Part shown: in pieces, positions 26,597 to 35,675 of the stretch
Position numbering within the stretch: position 1 is the first letter of the stretch
Layout of the letters: every line of letters begins with the position of its first letter
From: Lysobacter firmicutimachus
Lineage (GTDB): Bacteria; Pseudomonadota; Gammaproteobacteria; Xanthomonadales; Xanthomonadaceae
Length of the DNA stretch: 64,000 nt
Assembly (NCBI RefSeq): GCF_037027445.1
Contig: NZ_JBANDL010000002.1
Span: forward strand, 1,922,001-1,986,000
Direction of reading: 5' to 3'
Position numbers and translations under genes: made by a program
The notes under the pieces: model-generated
The model's input: the letters and a program-made list of their open reading frames with translations, nothing else
What the model was told of the DNA's origin: nothing
Databases searched by the model: none

Positions 26597-27924
26597 CGGG
26601 CGAACGCCAGACGTTGCCCGTTCGGTGCGCCGACCAGGGCCTTGCCGTCCCAGGCCAGCGCGCCGTTGACCCAGGTCGAGGCGATGCGGCTGTGGAAGGT
26701 GCGGCCTTCGAACGGCGACCAGCCGCACTTGGACAGCACGTCCTCGCGCCGCACCGTGTACGGCGCGTCGTCGATCAGCACCAGGTCGGCGAAGTAGCCT
26801 TCGCGCAGGAAGCCGCGGTGTTCGACATCGAACAGCTTGGCCGGAGCGTGGGCGAACTTGTCGACCACCTGGGCGGTGCTCAGGCGGCCTTCGTGAACCA
26901 GTTCCAGCGCGGCGTTGAGCGCGAACTGGACCAGCGGCAGGCCGCTGGGCGCGCCGGTGTAGGGTCGCGCCTTCTCTTCCAGCGTATGCGGCGCGTGATC
27001 GGTGGCGAGCACGTCGATCACGTCCTCGGCCACGGCGCGGATCAGCGCCTCGCGGTCGGCCGGGTCCTTGATCGCCGGATTGCACTTGATCAGGTGGCCG
27101 AGCTTCTCGTAGTCGTCGCGGTCGAAGCGCAGGAAGTGGATGCAGGTCTCGGCGGTGATGCGCTTGCCCTCGATCGGGCCGGCCTGGAACAGGGCCAGTT
27201 CGTCGGCGGTGCTGATGTGCAGCACGTGCAGGCGGGTGCCGTGCTTGCGCGCCAGCGAAATCGCCAGCTCGGTCGATTTCTTGCAGGCTTCGCGCGAGCG
27301 GATGTCGGGGTGGAAGCGCGCCGGGATGTCGTCGCCGTACTGCGCCTTGTAGCGCGCCAGCTCGGCATCGATCATCGGCGTGTCTTCGCAATGGGTGATG
27401 ATCGGCGTCGGCACGTCGCGGAAAATCGCGTCGAGGGTGACCGGATCGTCGACCAGCATGTTGCCGGTCGAAGCGCCCATGAACACTTTCACGCCCGGCG
27501 CGGTGCGCGGATCCAGCGACTGGATCGCGGCCAGGTTGTCGTTGCTGGCGCCGAGATAGAAGCCGTAATTGCCCCAGGCGCGCCCGGCGGCGCGGCGGTA
27601 CTTGTCCTCCAGCGCCGCCGAGTCCAGGGTCGGCGGCTGGGTGTTGGGCATGTCCATGAACGTGGTCAGCCCGCCGGCCACGGCCGCGGCCGACTCGGTG
27701 GCCATGTCGGCCTTGTATTCCAGGCCGGGTTCGCGGAAATGGACCTGGTCGTCGATCATGCCCGGCAGCAGGCGGCGGCCGGCCGCGTCGACCACGGTTT
27801 CGTTGCCGCGCGCATCCAGGCCGGCGCCGATCTGGGCGATGCGGCCGTTCTCGATGCGCAGGTCGCCGTCGTATTCGCGGCCTTCGTTGACCAGCCGGGC
27901 GTTGACGATCAGTGTCGATGACAT
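26593..27924 (-). CDS. pyrC: Dihydroorotase
   Basis: Dihydroorotase closes carbamoyl aspartate to dihydroorotate in pyrimidine synthesis. The 443-residue amidohydrolase has metal ligands in [37 protein letters not shown] and ATDHAPH, and a C-terminal composite sheet. It belongs to the class I (longer) dihydroorotases. The start at 27924 overlaps the end of yidD by 16 bases. Confidence 0.9.
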   Translation of the reverse strand: MSSTLIVNARLVNEGREYDGDLRIENGRIAQIGAGLDARGNETVVDAAGRRLLPGMIDDQVHFREPGLEYKADMATESAAAVAGGLTTFMDMPNTQPPTLDSAALEDKYRRAAGRAWGNYGFYLGASNDNLAAIQSLDPRTAPGVKVFMGASTGNMLVDDPVTLDAIFRDVPTPIITHCEDTPMIDAELARYKAQYGDDIPARFHPDIRSREACKKSTELAISLARKHGTRLHVLHISTADELALFQAGPIEGKRITAETCIHFLRFDRDDYEKLGHLIKCNPAIKDPADREALIRAVAEDVIDVLATDHAPHTLEEKARPYTGAPSGLPLVQFALNAALELVHEGRLSTAQVVDKFAHAPAKLFDVEHRGFLREGYFADLVLIDDAPYTVRREDVLSKCGWSPFEGRTFHSRIASTWVNGALAWDGKALVGAPNGQRLAFAR

Positions 27925-28157
27925 GTGTGTTTTCCGGAGTCCAAGGGCGGCACGGGATCGTGGCCGCCGGGGTGCAGGGGATGGCAGCGCGCCAGGCGTC
28001 GCAGCGTCAGCCAGCTGCCCCTGAACGCGCCGAAGCGGTCGATCGCCTCCATCGAATAGGCCGAGCAACTGGGGTAGAAACGGCAACGCTGGCCCAGCAT
28101 CGGACTGATCCAACGCTTGTAGCCGCGAAGCAGGGCGATGAGAAGGCGGTCGATCAC
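27909..28157 (-). CDS. yidD: Membrane protein insertion efficiency factor YidD
   Basis: YidD assists YidC-mediated insertion of membrane proteins. The 82-residue product has the conserved core [24 protein letters not shown] and the [18 protein letters not shown] ending, with an amphipathic N-terminal helix. In many genomes yidD lies between rnpA and yidC. Here it is detached and precedes dihydroorotase with a 16-base overlap, as in other xanthomonads. It is divergent from dksA. Confidence 0.93.
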   Translation of the reverse strand: MIDRLLIALLRGYKRWISPMLGQRCRFYPSCSAYSMEAIDRFGAFRGSWLTLRRLARCHPLHPGGHDPVPPLDSGKHTCHRH

Positions 28158-28250
28158 GTTTTCTTAATGCCGGCAACGGTAGGGACTGACGCAGGAAACG
28201 CGCGCCGCGAATGCCCTCGGGTACTGCGTCTGGCCGGTGATTTGGCGCGG

Positions 28251-28279
28251 TTGCCGCAGGTGCCGCAGCAGGGTATAAC
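28251..28279 (+). promoter_or_regulatory. Candidate sigma-70 promoter for dksA
   Basis: TTGCCG (28251-28256), a 17-base spacer and TATAAC (28274-28279). It lies about 230 bases before the dksA-like start in the 348-base region between divergent yidD and dksA. That region holds no other recognisable feature. Confidence 0.4.
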
Positions 28280-28505
28280 AGCGCGCTTTCCCCAAACAAG
28301 GCAAGTGCGAGACGAAGGTCCGCCGCGGCGCGGAAGCGATGCTACCGTGTCTGCCCGGGCCGGGCGAAAACCGGCCGAACGCCGGATTTCACTTGCGGTC
28401 AGCGAACGCATGTGCATTTGATGACCGGGTGGGTCATGCTTGGCCCGCGAAGCCCTTCGGACGGCGTCCGGGGGCGCCCTCAGGGAATAGAAGGACAAGC
28501 CGCTC

Positions 28506-29564
28506 GTGGCAGTGAAAAAACCTGCGAAGAAGGCCGCCCAGGCCGCCAAGAAGACCGTCAAGCCGGCTGCGAAGAAGGCGGCCAAGCCTGCGCCCAAAAA
28601 GGCGGCGAGCAAGGCTGCCAAACCGGCAGCGAAGAAGGCGACGGTCAAGAAGGCCGTAGCGAAATCCACGGCGAGCAAACCGGCGGCCAAGAAGGCCGCA
28701 GTCGCGAAGAAGGCGGCGCCCGCCAAGGCGCCCGCGGCGAAGAAACCGGCCCCCAAGCCGGCGCCCGCCGCGAAGAAAGCGCCGTCCGCGGCGGCAAAAA
28801 AACCCGCACCCGGCAAGGCCGGCGGAACGAACAAGCCCGAGCTTAAAAAAGTTGAAGCGAAAAAGCCCGAAGCTGTGAAGCCCGCAGCCAAGCCGGCTGC
28901 CCCACCGCCCGCGCCGCAGGCCGCCGCCAAGGCTCCCCCTGCAGCGCAGGTCGACAGCACCTCCGACCGAAGCAAGAACACAGTGACCCAGACAGCATCC
29001 AGCAAAACATCCGCGAGCAAGCCCGCGAGTACGGCCGCCTCGGCGCCGCGCCCGGCCGGCAAGGTCGCCGTCGCCGTGACCGCCAAGCAGGCGGCGCCGG
29101 CGCCGAAGACCAAGGTCAAGGTCGTGGCGTACAAGAACGACCCGGCGACCGGCCGGCCGATCGTTCCGGACGGCTACAAGCCGACCTCCGACGAGGAGTA
29201 CATGAGTCCGCTGCAGCTGGAGTATTTCCGCCAGCGTCTGCTGCAGTGGCGCGCCGATCTGGTCGAGGAGTCCAAGCAGACCATCGAGAACCTCAAGGAT
29301 GAAGTGCGCGACGTCGGCGACGAGGCCGAGCGCGCCACCCGCGAGACCGAGAACTCGCTCGAGCTGCGTACCCGCGACCGCTATCGCAAGTTGATCAGCA
29401 AGATCGACAGCACGCTCAAGCGGGTCGATTCCGGCGACTACGGCTTCTGCGTCGATACCGGCGAAGAAATCGGCCTGGAGCGCCTGGAAGCGCGCCTGAC
29501 CGCCGAGCGCACCATCGACGCCCAGGAGCGTTGGGAGCATCTGCAGAAGCAGATGGGCGACTGA
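28506..29564 (+). CDS. dksA: DksA-family RNA polymerase factor with lysine/alanine-rich N-terminal tail
   Basis: DksA binds the RNA polymerase secondary channel and potentiates ppGpp control. The 352-residue product is more than twice the usual size. Residues 1 to about 200 are a Lys/Ala/Pro repeat (KKAA, PAAKK) like histone H1 or AlgP tails. Residues about 225-352 are DksA: MSPLQLEYFRQRLLQWR, coiled coil, and SLELRTRDRYRKLISKI. The zinc finger keeps only Cys315; the other three positions are Thr318, Thr336 and Ala339. The coil tip reads DEAERA (272-277), where E. coli has DxxDxA. The start is a GTG. The tail may bind DNA or polyphosphate (inference). Confidence 0.85.
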   Translation: MAVKKPAKKAAQAAKKTVKPAAKKAAKPAPKKAASKAAKPAAKKATVKKAVAKSTASKPAAKKAAVAKKAAPAKAPAAKKPAPKPAPAAKKAPSAAAKKPAPGKAGGTNKPELKKVEAKKPEAVKPAAKPAAPPPAPQAAAKAPPAAQVDSTSDRSKNTVTQTASSKTSASKPASTAASAPRPAGKVAVAVTAKQAAPAPKTKVKVVAYKNDPATGRPIVPDGYKPTSDEEYMSPLQLEYFRQRLLQWRADLVEESKQTIENLKDEVRDVGDEAERATRETENSLELRTRDRYRKLISKIDSTLKRVDSGDYGFCVDTGEEIGLERLEARLTAERTIDAQERWEHLQKQMGD

Positions 29565-29597
29565 CCGGCCCGACGGCCGAGCGGTGCGGTCCAAGGA

Positions 29598-29621
29598 AAA
29601 GCCCGGCTTCGGCCGGGCTTT
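29598..29621. terminator. Terminator after dksA
   Basis: AAAGCCCGGC, TTCG loop, GCCGGGCTTT: a 7-bp GC stem (29601-29607 with 29612-29618) closed by a stable UUCG tetraloop with short A and T flanks, 34 bases after the dksA stop. Confidence 0.8.
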
Positions 29622-29790
29622 CGCGTTTCGGCCGGGCGCGGGCGAACAGCCGTTACGCCGGTGCGGGCCGAAGCGGCCTGCCCGCGCACGGGCTCCAGCG
29701 CTCACCGCCATCCTTCAACCGACAGAACCGGTCCACCCGCTCGGCGCCGGCCTGCGGCAAGCTGGGGCCAATCCCCCGACGAGCGCCGCC

Positions 29791-30258
29791 ATGTCCACCG
29801 ATGCCGCCGACCTGGACTTCCTCCGCGAGGCCGTGGCCTTGGCCCGCGCCAACATCGCGGCCGGCGGGCGCCCGTTCGGGGCGCTGGTGGTGCGCGACGG
29901 CGCGGTGCTGGCGCGCGCCGCCAACGCCATCCACGCCAGCGGCGACCCCACCGCACATGCCGAACTGCTGGCGATCCGCGCCGCCGCGCAAGCCCTGGGC
30001 GTGCCGCGCCTGGACGGCTGCACGGTCTACGCCAGCGGCCAGCCCTGTCCAATGTGCCTGGCGGCGATGCATCTGTGCGGCGTGGCCGCGGTGCATTTCG
30101 CCTATTCCAACGACGACGCGGCGGCGTTCGGCCTGTCCACCGCCGCGGTCTATGCGCAGATGGCGCTGCCGCCCGCGCAGCAGTCCTTGCCGGTGCGGCC
30201 GTTGCGCCCGCCGGGCGAGGAGGGGCTGTACCGGGAATGGGCGCAGCAGCGCGGCTGA
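29791..30258 (+). CDS. Nucleoside/cytosine-type deaminase
   Basis: A zinc-dependent CDA-fold deaminase of 155 residues. The metal site is AHAEL (His, with the proton-shuttling Glu) and PCPMCLAAM (two Cys). The order and GRPFGALVVRDG start place it with guanine deaminase-like and tRNA-adenosine deaminase-like small enzymes. Unlike TadA it lacks the usual RN-rich C-terminal helix, so a free base or nucleoside substrate is more likely. It is a single gene convergent with the MFS gene (4 bases between stops). Confidence 0.8.
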   Translation: MSTDAADLDFLREAVALARANIAAGGRPFGALVVRDGAVLARAANAIHASGDPTAHAELLAIRAAAQALGVPRLDGCTVYASGQPCPMCLAAMHLCGVAAVHFAYSNDDAAAFGLSTAAVYAQMALPPAQQSLPVRPLRPPGEEGLYREWAQQRG

Positions 30259-30262
30259 GCGT

Positions 30263-31558
30263 CTATTGCAGGTCGCGCAAGTCGAGCCGGCGCAGCTTGG
30301 GCGCCAGCTTCGCGGTCGCGGCGACCACCGCCAGGGTCATGCAGCCGCCGAAGATCAGCGACGGCACCAGGCCCAGCAGGCGGGCGGCGACGCCGGACTC
30401 GAACGCGCCGAGCTCGTTCGATGAGCCGATGAAGATGCCGTTGATCGACGACACCCGGCCGCGCATCTCGTCCGGCGTCGACAACTGCAGGATGGTCGAG
30501 CGCAGCACCACCGACACGCCGTCGCACATGCCCGAGAGCATCAGCATCAGCGCCGACAGCCAGAACTGGCGCGACAGGGCGAAGCCGATGATGCACAGGC
30601 CGAAGCCGGCCACCGCGTACAGCAGCAGGCGCCCGGCGTGCTTCTGCGGCGGATGCCGGGCCAGCCACAGACCGACCAGCACCGCGCCGGCGGCCGGCGC
30701 CGCGCGCAGCACGCCCAGCGCTTCGGGACCATAGTGCAGCACATCGTGGATGAAGGCCGGCAACAGCGCGACCGCGCCGCCGAACAGCACCGAGAACATG
30801 TCCAGCGCCTGCGCGCCGAGCACGACTTGGTGATTGAACACGAAACGCAGGCCCTCGCCGATGCTCTTGAACACCGGCGCGCGTTCGCTCGGCGCCGGCG
30901 GTTCGGTCACGCGCAGGGTGATGATCGCGATCGCCGCGGCGACGGCGAAGCCGGCCGCGACCAGGTAGGCCGAGGTCTTGCCGCCCCAGGCCACCAGCGC
31001 GCCGCCCAGCGCCGGGCCCAGCACCAGTCCGGTCTGCATGACCACGCTGCTGACTCCCGCGCCGCGCGCGTAATGCTCGCGCGGGAGCACGCGCGCGAAC
31101 AGCGACGTGTACACCGGCCCCAGGAAGGCGCGGACCACGCCGTTGAGCGCGATCGCCGCGTAGATGGTCGCGGTGGCGAAGCCGAATCCGCCGGCCGGCA
31201 GCGCGCCGGAGGCGACCCCGGCCAGCAACGCGGTGGTCGCGACCAGGCCGAGGCAGGCGAACAGGCCGAGCTTGCGCCGCGGCAGATGATCGACCGCGTA
31301 GCCGGCGAACAGGGCGAAGCAGAAATAGGGCACGACTTCGGCCAGGCCGATCAGGCCCAGGGCGAAGGGATCGCGGGTCAGTTCGTAGACGTGCCAGCCG
31401 ACCGTGACCGCGACGATCTGGTACGACAGCATGCCCAGCAGCCGGTACACCAGCAGGCCGGCGAAACCGGGGTTGCGCAGCAGCGGGCCGACTCCGGTCG
31501 GTGCCGGCGGCGGTGCGTCGGCGGTGTCGGCGCTCGTGCCGGACGGTCCGGCGCTCAC
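30263..31558 (-). CDS. MFS transporter (enterobactin-exporter-like group)
   Basis: The 431-residue product is a twelve-helix major facilitator. Helix 1 starts near residue 35 (AGLLVYRLLGMLSYQIVAVTVGWHVYEL), the loop 2-3 motif reads GYAVDHLPRRKL, and the second half begins after residue about 225. The organisation is that of the EntS/TM_effector group, which exports siderophores or drugs. The substrate is unknown. It starts with GTG overlapping the sufE stop (GTGA), so it is translated from the sufE mRNA. Confidence 0.8.
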   Translation of the reverse strand: MSAGPSGTSADTADAPPPAPTGVGPLLRNPGFAGLLVYRLLGMLSYQIVAVTVGWHVYELTRDPFALGLIGLAEVVPYFCFALFAGYAVDHLPRRKLGLFACLGLVATTALLAGVASGALPAGGFGFATATIYAAIALNGVVRAFLGPVYTSLFARVLPREHYARGAGVSSVVMQTGLVLGPALGGALVAWGGKTSAYLVAAGFAVAAAIAIITLRVTEPPAPSERAPVFKSIGEGLRFVFNHQVVLGAQALDMFSVLFGGAVALLPAFIHDVLHYGPEALGVLRAAPAAGAVLVGLWLARHPPQKHAGRLLLYAVAGFGLCIIGFALSRQFWLSALMLMLSGMCDGVSVVLRSTILQLSTPDEMRGRVSSINGIFIGSSNELGAFESGVAARLLGLVPSLIFGGCMTLAVVAATAKLAPKLRRLDLRDLQ

Positions 31559-32007
31559 AGGCGCCGTTGCGCCTGCTCGCGGATGAAGGCCAGCAGCGCG
31601 GCCAGGCCGTTGCTACGGGTCGGCGACAGGTGCTTGGCCAGGCCGATGTCGGCGATGTAATCGGCCGACGTGGCGACGATCTCGTTCGCGCTGCGCCCGG
31701 AATAGACCCGCAGGGCCAGGTAGATCAGGCCGGAGACGATCGCCGAATCGCTGATTGCATGGAAATCCAGGCGTTGCGCGTCGCCCTCGACCGCGATCCA
31801 GACCATCGACTGGCAGCCGAGCAGGCGGTGCTCTTCGGTCTTGTAGGCCTGCGGCAGGTCCGGCAACTTGCGGCCGAGGTCGATCAGGTACTGGTAGCGT
31901 TCGGACCAGTCGCCGAAGAAGGCGAATTCGTCGCGGATCGCGGCCTGGGCCTGAGCGGCGCTGGGTTCGAGCGGAAACGGGGAAGCGGGGAGGGCGGCAG
32001 CGTTCAT
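31555..32007 (-). CDS. sufE: Cysteine desulfuration protein SufE
   Basis: SufE accepts sulfur from the SufS cysteine desulfurase for iron-sulfur cluster assembly. The 150-residue product has the acceptor loop HRLLGCQSMVW with its active Cys, preceded by WSERYQYLIDLGRKLP. The segment ISDSAIVSGLIYLALRVYSG is also standard. It lies 22 bases downstream of cysS. Both genes concern cysteine, and no sufS is in the window. Confidence 0.92.
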   Translation of the reverse strand: MNAAALPASPFPLEPSAAQAQAAIRDEFAFFGDWSERYQYLIDLGRKLPDLPQAYKTEEHRLLGCQSMVWIAVEGDAQRLDFHAISDSAIVSGLIYLALRVYSGRSANEIVATSADYIADIGLAKHLSPTRSNGLAALLAFIREQAQRRL

Positions 32008-32029
32008 CGAATCTGGGGGCCTGCGCGCG

Positions 32030-33433
32030 TCAGGACCCGGTTTCCTCGGTGTTGAGTTCCGGGCGCTTGCGCACCCAGCGCACGCCCTGCGGCGTGTCTT
32101 CCAGCAGGATGTTCTCGTCGGCCAATTGCTGGCGGATCGCGTCGGCGCGGGCGAAATCGCGCGCCTTCTTGGCCGCGCTGCGCTCCTCGACCAGGGCCTG
32201 GATGCGCTCGTCGTCCTGGTCGCCGTCGGCGCCGGCGAACCAGGCCGCCGGGTCCTGCTGCAGCAGGCCCAGGGCCAGGCCGGCGCCGAGCAGGTCGCGC
32301 TTGAGCCGCGCCTGCTCGGCCGGATCGGTGGCCTTGCGCGCCTCGGCGGCGATGCGCGCGATCTCGGCCAGCGCCTGCGGCGTGCCCAGGTCGTCGTCGA
32401 GGATGCGCTCGATCTCGGCCGGGATGCGTACCGGCTCGGCTTCGACGCCGGCCAGATCGCGCAGAGTGCCGTACAGCCGGTCGAGGGTACGCGCGCACTG
32501 CTCGATCAGCTTGTTCGACCAATCCAGCGGCTGGCGGTAGTGGGCGGTCAGCAGCGCGTAGCGCAGCGCTTCGGCCGGGTGCTTTTCCAGCAGTTCGTGC
32601 ACGGTCTCGATGTTGCCGCGCGACTTGGCCATCTTCTCGCCGTCGAAGTTCAGCATCCCGTTGTGCAGCCAGAACCGCGCGAACACCTTGCCGCCGTGCG
32701 CGCATTCGCTCTGCGCGATCTCGTTCTCGTGGTGCGGGAACATCAGATCGTTGCCGCCGGCATGGATGTCGATGGTCTCGCCCAAATGGGCGGCGGCCAT
32801 CGCCGAGCATTCGATGTGCCAGCCCGGACGGCCGCGGCCCCAGGGCGAGTCCCAGCCGGGCAGGTCGGCGCCGGAGGGCTTCCACAACACGAAATCGCCC
32901 GGATCGCGCTTGTACGGCGCGACTTCGATCCGTGCGCCGGCGCGCATGTCGTCGATGTCGCGGCGCGAAAGCTTGCCGTACTCGGGGAAGCTCTGGATCG
33001 CGAACAGCACGTGGCCTTCGGCCTCATAGGCGTGACCGGTGGCGATCAGGCGCTCGATCATGCTCACGATCTGGCCGATGTGCGCGGTCGCGGCCGGCTC
33101 CAGGTCCGGCAGGCGCACGCCGAGCGCGCCCATGTCCTGGCGGTAGATCGCGGCGTAGTGCTCGGTGATGACCGAGATCGGCACCCCTTGCTCGGCCGCG
33201 GCCGCGTTGATCTTGTCGTCGACGTCGGTGATGTTGCGGGCGAAGGCCAGCGCGCCGTAGCGCCGGCGCAGCGCCTCGGCCAGCACGCCGAACACCACCG
33301 GGCCGCGGGCGTTGCCGATGTGGGCGTAGTTGTAGACCGTGGGGCCGCACAGATACATGGTCGGGCGGGCCGGATCCAGCGGAACGAAGGCTTCGACCTG
33401 TCGCGACAGGCTGTTGTAGAGATGCAGGCTCAT
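32030..33433 (-). CDS. cysS: Cysteinyl-tRNA synthetase
   Basis: This class I synthetase charges tRNA-Cys. The 467-residue product shows [18 protein letters not shown] (zinc Cys and HIGH-like HIGN), NITDVDDKI, the WHIECSAMA zinc segment and [10 protein letters not shown] (KMSKS). The C-terminal helical domain ends in the [19 protein letters not shown] signature typical of CysS. It heads the minus-strand operon cysS-sufE-MFS and is divergent from the small secreted protein gene. Confidence 0.97.
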   Translation of the reverse strand: MSLHLYNSLSRQVEAFVPLDPARPTMYLCGPTVYNYAHIGNARGPVVFGVLAEALRRRYGALAFARNITDVDDKINAAAAEQGVPISVITEHYAAIYRQDMGALGVRLPDLEPAATAHIGQIVSMIERLIATGHAYEAEGHVLFAIQSFPEYGKLSRRDIDDMRAGARIEVAPYKRDPGDFVLWKPSGADLPGWDSPWGRGRPGWHIECSAMAAAHLGETIDIHAGGNDLMFPHHENEIAQSECAHGGKVFARFWLHNGMLNFDGEKMAKSRGNIETVHELLEKHPAEALRYALLTAHYRQPLDWSNKLIEQCARTLDRLYGTLRDLAGVEAEPVRIPAEIERILDDDLGTPQALAEIARIAAEARKATDPAEQARLKRDLLGAGLALGLLQQDPAAWFAGADGDQDDERIQALVEERSAAKKARDFARADAIRQQLADENILLEDTPQGVRWVRKRPELNTEETGS

Positions 33434-33737
33434 GGCGGCACGAATGGGAGTCGGTTCATTCTAACGAAGGCACGCTCGCTGCGCCCGGACGCGATGGCGC
33501 TGCGGCGGCCGGGGCGCGCGGCGAAGCGGTGCCGCCGCGCGACCGACCGGCGGGGCGCCGACGTCGCCGGTCGCTCCGCGCCGGTGGCCGGGCGGCGCGA
33601 TGGCCTCCGGCACGACGCCGCGGACGTGCCTCCGGCCCGGTTCGCGGGCTGCGCCGGGTCGGGCCTAAAGGTGGGATTCAGGCCATGGCGGCACACTGCT
33701 CTTACAATTTATTCACGAATCCGTCTCCGCGAGCCCG
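33434..33737. other. Divergent promoter region cysS / secreted protein
   Basis: This stretch of about 300 bases lies between two divergent starts. It is GC-rich except for an AT-rich patch around 33700-33715 (TTACAATTTATTCACG), which could hold the -10 for the plus-strand gene. No gene is seen. Confidence 0.35.
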
Positions 33738-34205
33738 ATGAACCGAACCGCCTTGCAGGCTTCGATCCTGGTGCTGGCCAGCGCCCTGGCCGCGGCGTCG
33801 TCGCTGCCGGCCGCGGCCCAGCACACCGTGATCCAGGCCGAAAACGTGCGTTTCGACTACGCCCAGGTGCTGCGGGTGACCCCGGTCTACCAGACCCTGC
33901 GCGCGACCACGGTCGAGCAGCAATGCGACCCCGAGCCCGCTGCGAGCGAGAACTCGCGCCTGTCGCGGGTGGTCGGGGCGGTGCGCGAGGCGCTGGGGCG
34001 CGAGCGCAATCCCAAGCCCAGCACCGGCGAGAACTGCCGCCCGGTGCCGGTCGACCGCGAGTTCCGCCGGCCGATCGCCTACGACGTGGACTACGTCTAC
34101 AAGGGCGCCCGATTCCGCTCGCGCCTGCCCGAGGACCCGGGCAACAAGCTGCGGATCCGGGTCGCGGTGACCCCGGTCATCACCCCGATCAGCACCTCCC
34201 GCTAG
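33738..34205 (+). CDS. Small periplasmic protein, conserved hypothetical
   Basis: The 155-residue product has a signal peptide (cleavage near LPAAAQ, about residue 28). The mature protein ends in RPIAYDVDYVYKGARF, RSRLPEDPGNKLRIRVAVTP. The same kind of ending is found in periplasmic glycine-zipper (2TM) proteins of pseudomonads and xanthomonads, but the glycine zipper itself is absent. The function is unknown. Two cysteines in the mature part (QQCDPEP, ENCRP) may form a disulfide. Confidence 0.7.
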   Translation: MNRTALQASILVLASALAAASSLPAAAQHTVIQAENVRFDYAQVLRVTPVYQTLRATTVEQQCDPEPAASENSRLSRVVGAVREALGRERNPKPSTGENCRPVPVDREFRRPIAYDVDYVYKGARFRSRLPEDPGNKLRIRVAVTPVITPISTSR

Positions 34206-34275
34206 CCCCGGCGCCGCCCGGACGCGGCCGTACGGCTTGCGCCCGCGTCCCGCCCATGCGAGCATTCGCGACCTC

Positions 34276-34380
34276 ATGAACCCGAACTACGCCGACGCCG
34301 ACGTTTTGACCTCCGCCTACATGGCGGCGGGCATGACCTCGCGCGCGCGTCGACCGTTGCCCTGCCAATCCGCTGGGTGA
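34276..34380 (+). CDS. Possible 34-codon ORF ahead of a terminator
   Basis: ATG at 34276 opens a 34-residue frame beginning MNPNYADADVLTSAYMAAG. It contains SRARRP near the end and stops at 34380, about 40 bases before the hairpin at 34420-34448. It may be a genuine small protein or a leader peptide upstream of the arginine operon. There is no clear ribosome-binding site, so the call is weak. Confidence 0.25.
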   Translation: MNPNYADADVLTSAYMAAGMTSRARRPLPCQSAG

Positions 34381-34419
34381 CGGCGCTCGCCGTCGTTCGT
34401 GTAACAAGCACCACACACG

Positions 34420-34448
34420 AAAAGCCCAGCCTAGCGCTGGGCTTTTTT
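34420..34448 (+). terminator. Rho-independent terminator upstream of arginine operon
   Basis: GCCCAGC (34424-34430) and GCTGGGC (34436-34442) form the stem around CTAGC, followed by TTTTTT. It lies 132 bases before the argF' start, either closing the upstream transcript or acting as an attenuator. Confidence 0.8.
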
Positions 34449-34580
34449 GCTTTTCGGGATCGGGATTCGGAATTCGGGATGGGTTACAGCGGCTGCCGCC
34501 ACCCCCGATCGCCTTTCGCGCCTCCCACCACCGCGTTCCACGCTTTGCGAATCCCCAATCCACAATCTCGAATCCCAGAC
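34449..34580. repeat. Degenerate GGGATTC-type heptads upstream of argF'
   Basis: This stretch contains GGGATCGGGATTCGGAATTCGGGATGGG at its left end (about 34456-34483, G-rich on the plus strand). Its right end has the reverse-oriented form AATCCCCAATCCACAATCTCGAATCCC (about 34551-34577), directly abutting the argF' start. The two opposed arrays could pair with each other in the mRNA leader. Confidence 0.6.
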
Positions 34581-35594
34581 ATGTCCAGACACTTCCTCAA
34601 CACCCAGGACTGGTCGCGCACCGACCTCGACGCGCTGCTGGCCCAGGCCGCGGCGTTCAAGCGCAGCAAGCTCGGCGACCAGTTGCGCGGCAAGTCGATC
34701 GCGCTGGTGTTCTTCAATCCGTCCATGCGTACCCGCACCAGCTTCGAGCTGGGCGCGTTCCAGCTCGGCGGCCATGCCGTGGTGTTGCAGCCGGGCAAGG
34801 ACGCATGGCCGATCGAGTTCGACCTGGGCACGGTCATGGACGGCGATACCGAGGAGCACATCGCCGAAGTGGCGCGGGTGCTGGGCCGCTACGTCGACCT
34901 GATCGGCGTGCGTGCGTTCCCGAAGTTCGTCGATTGGGCCTACGACCGCGAAGACATCGTGCTCAAGTCCTTCGCCAAGTATTCGCCGGTGCCGGTCATC
35001 AACATGGAGACCATCACCCATCCCTGCCAGGAGCTGGCGCACGCGCTGGCGCTGCAGGAGCGCTTCGGCACCACCGACCTGCGCGGCAAGAAGTACGTGC
35101 TGACCTGGACCTACCACCCCAAGCCGCTCAACACCGCGGTCGCCAACTCGGCCCTGACCATCGCCACCCGCTTGGGGATGGACGTGACCCTGCTGTGCCC
35201 GACCCCGGAGTACGTGCTCGACCAGCGCTACATGGGCTGGGCCGAGCAGAACGTCGCCGAGAGCGGCGGCTCGCTGACCGTCAGCCACGACATCGACAGC
35301 GCCTACGCCGGCGCCGACGTGGTCTACGCCAAGAGCTGGGGCGCGCTGCCGTACTTCGGCAACTGGGGTCCGGAAAAGCCCATCCGCGACCAGTACAAGC
35401 ACTTCATCGTCGACGAGGCGAAGATGGCGCTGACCAACAACGGCGTGTTCAGCCACTGCCTGCCGCTGCGCCGCAACGTCAAGGCCACCGACGCGGTGAT
35501 GGATTCGCCGAACTGCATCGCGATCGAGGAGGCCGAGAACCGCCTGCACGTGCAGAAGGCGATCATGGCCGCCCTGGCGGGCGGCCGGAACTAG
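34581..35594 (+). CDS. argF': N-acetylornithine carbamoyltransferase
   Basis: This enzyme carbamoylates N-acetylornithine rather than ornithine, the xanthomonad variant of arginine synthesis. The 337-residue product has the carbamoyl-phosphate loop FFNPSMRTRTSFELG, the HPCQELAHAL motif, WTYHPKPLNTAVANSA and HCLPLRRNVKATDAV. The last two distinguish the acetylornithine enzyme from ordinary OTCases (which have HCLP with a different follow-up). It is the first gene of the large amino-acid operon and lacks a strong ribosome-binding site because the heptad repeat touches the start. Confidence 0.95.
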   Translation: MSRHFLNTQDWSRTDLDALLAQAAAFKRSKLGDQLRGKSIALVFFNPSMRTRTSFELGAFQLGGHAVVLQPGKDAWPIEFDLGTVMDGDTEEHIAEVARVLGRYVDLIGVRAFPKFVDWAYDREDIVLKSFAKYSPVPVINMETITHPCQELAHALALQERFGTTDLRGKKYVLTWTYHPKPLNTAVANSALTIATRLGMDVTLLCPTPEYVLDQRYMGWAEQNVAESGGSLTVSHDIDSAYAGADVVYAKSWGALPYFGNWGPEKPIRDQYKHFIVDEAKMALTNNGVFSHCLPLRRNVKATDAVMDSPNCIAIEEAENRLHVQKAIMAALAGGRN

Positions 35595-35675
35595 GGATTC
35601 GGGATGGGGGATGGGCGAAAGCGCATCCCCAGCGCTGGATCATCAACAAGACATCATCATTAGAGACGCCTCCCC

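Noticed and set aside
28154..29134. 326-residue open frame on the minus strand opposite dksA
   Set aside because: It is the antisense of the Lys/Ala repeat, giving a Gly/Ala/Phe/Leu low-complexity product with no start signal.
34581..35594. Ordinary ornithine carbamoyltransferase
   Set aside because: The HCLPLRRNVKATD motif and the neighbouring deacetylase and NAGS/K fusion fit the acetylornithine enzyme.
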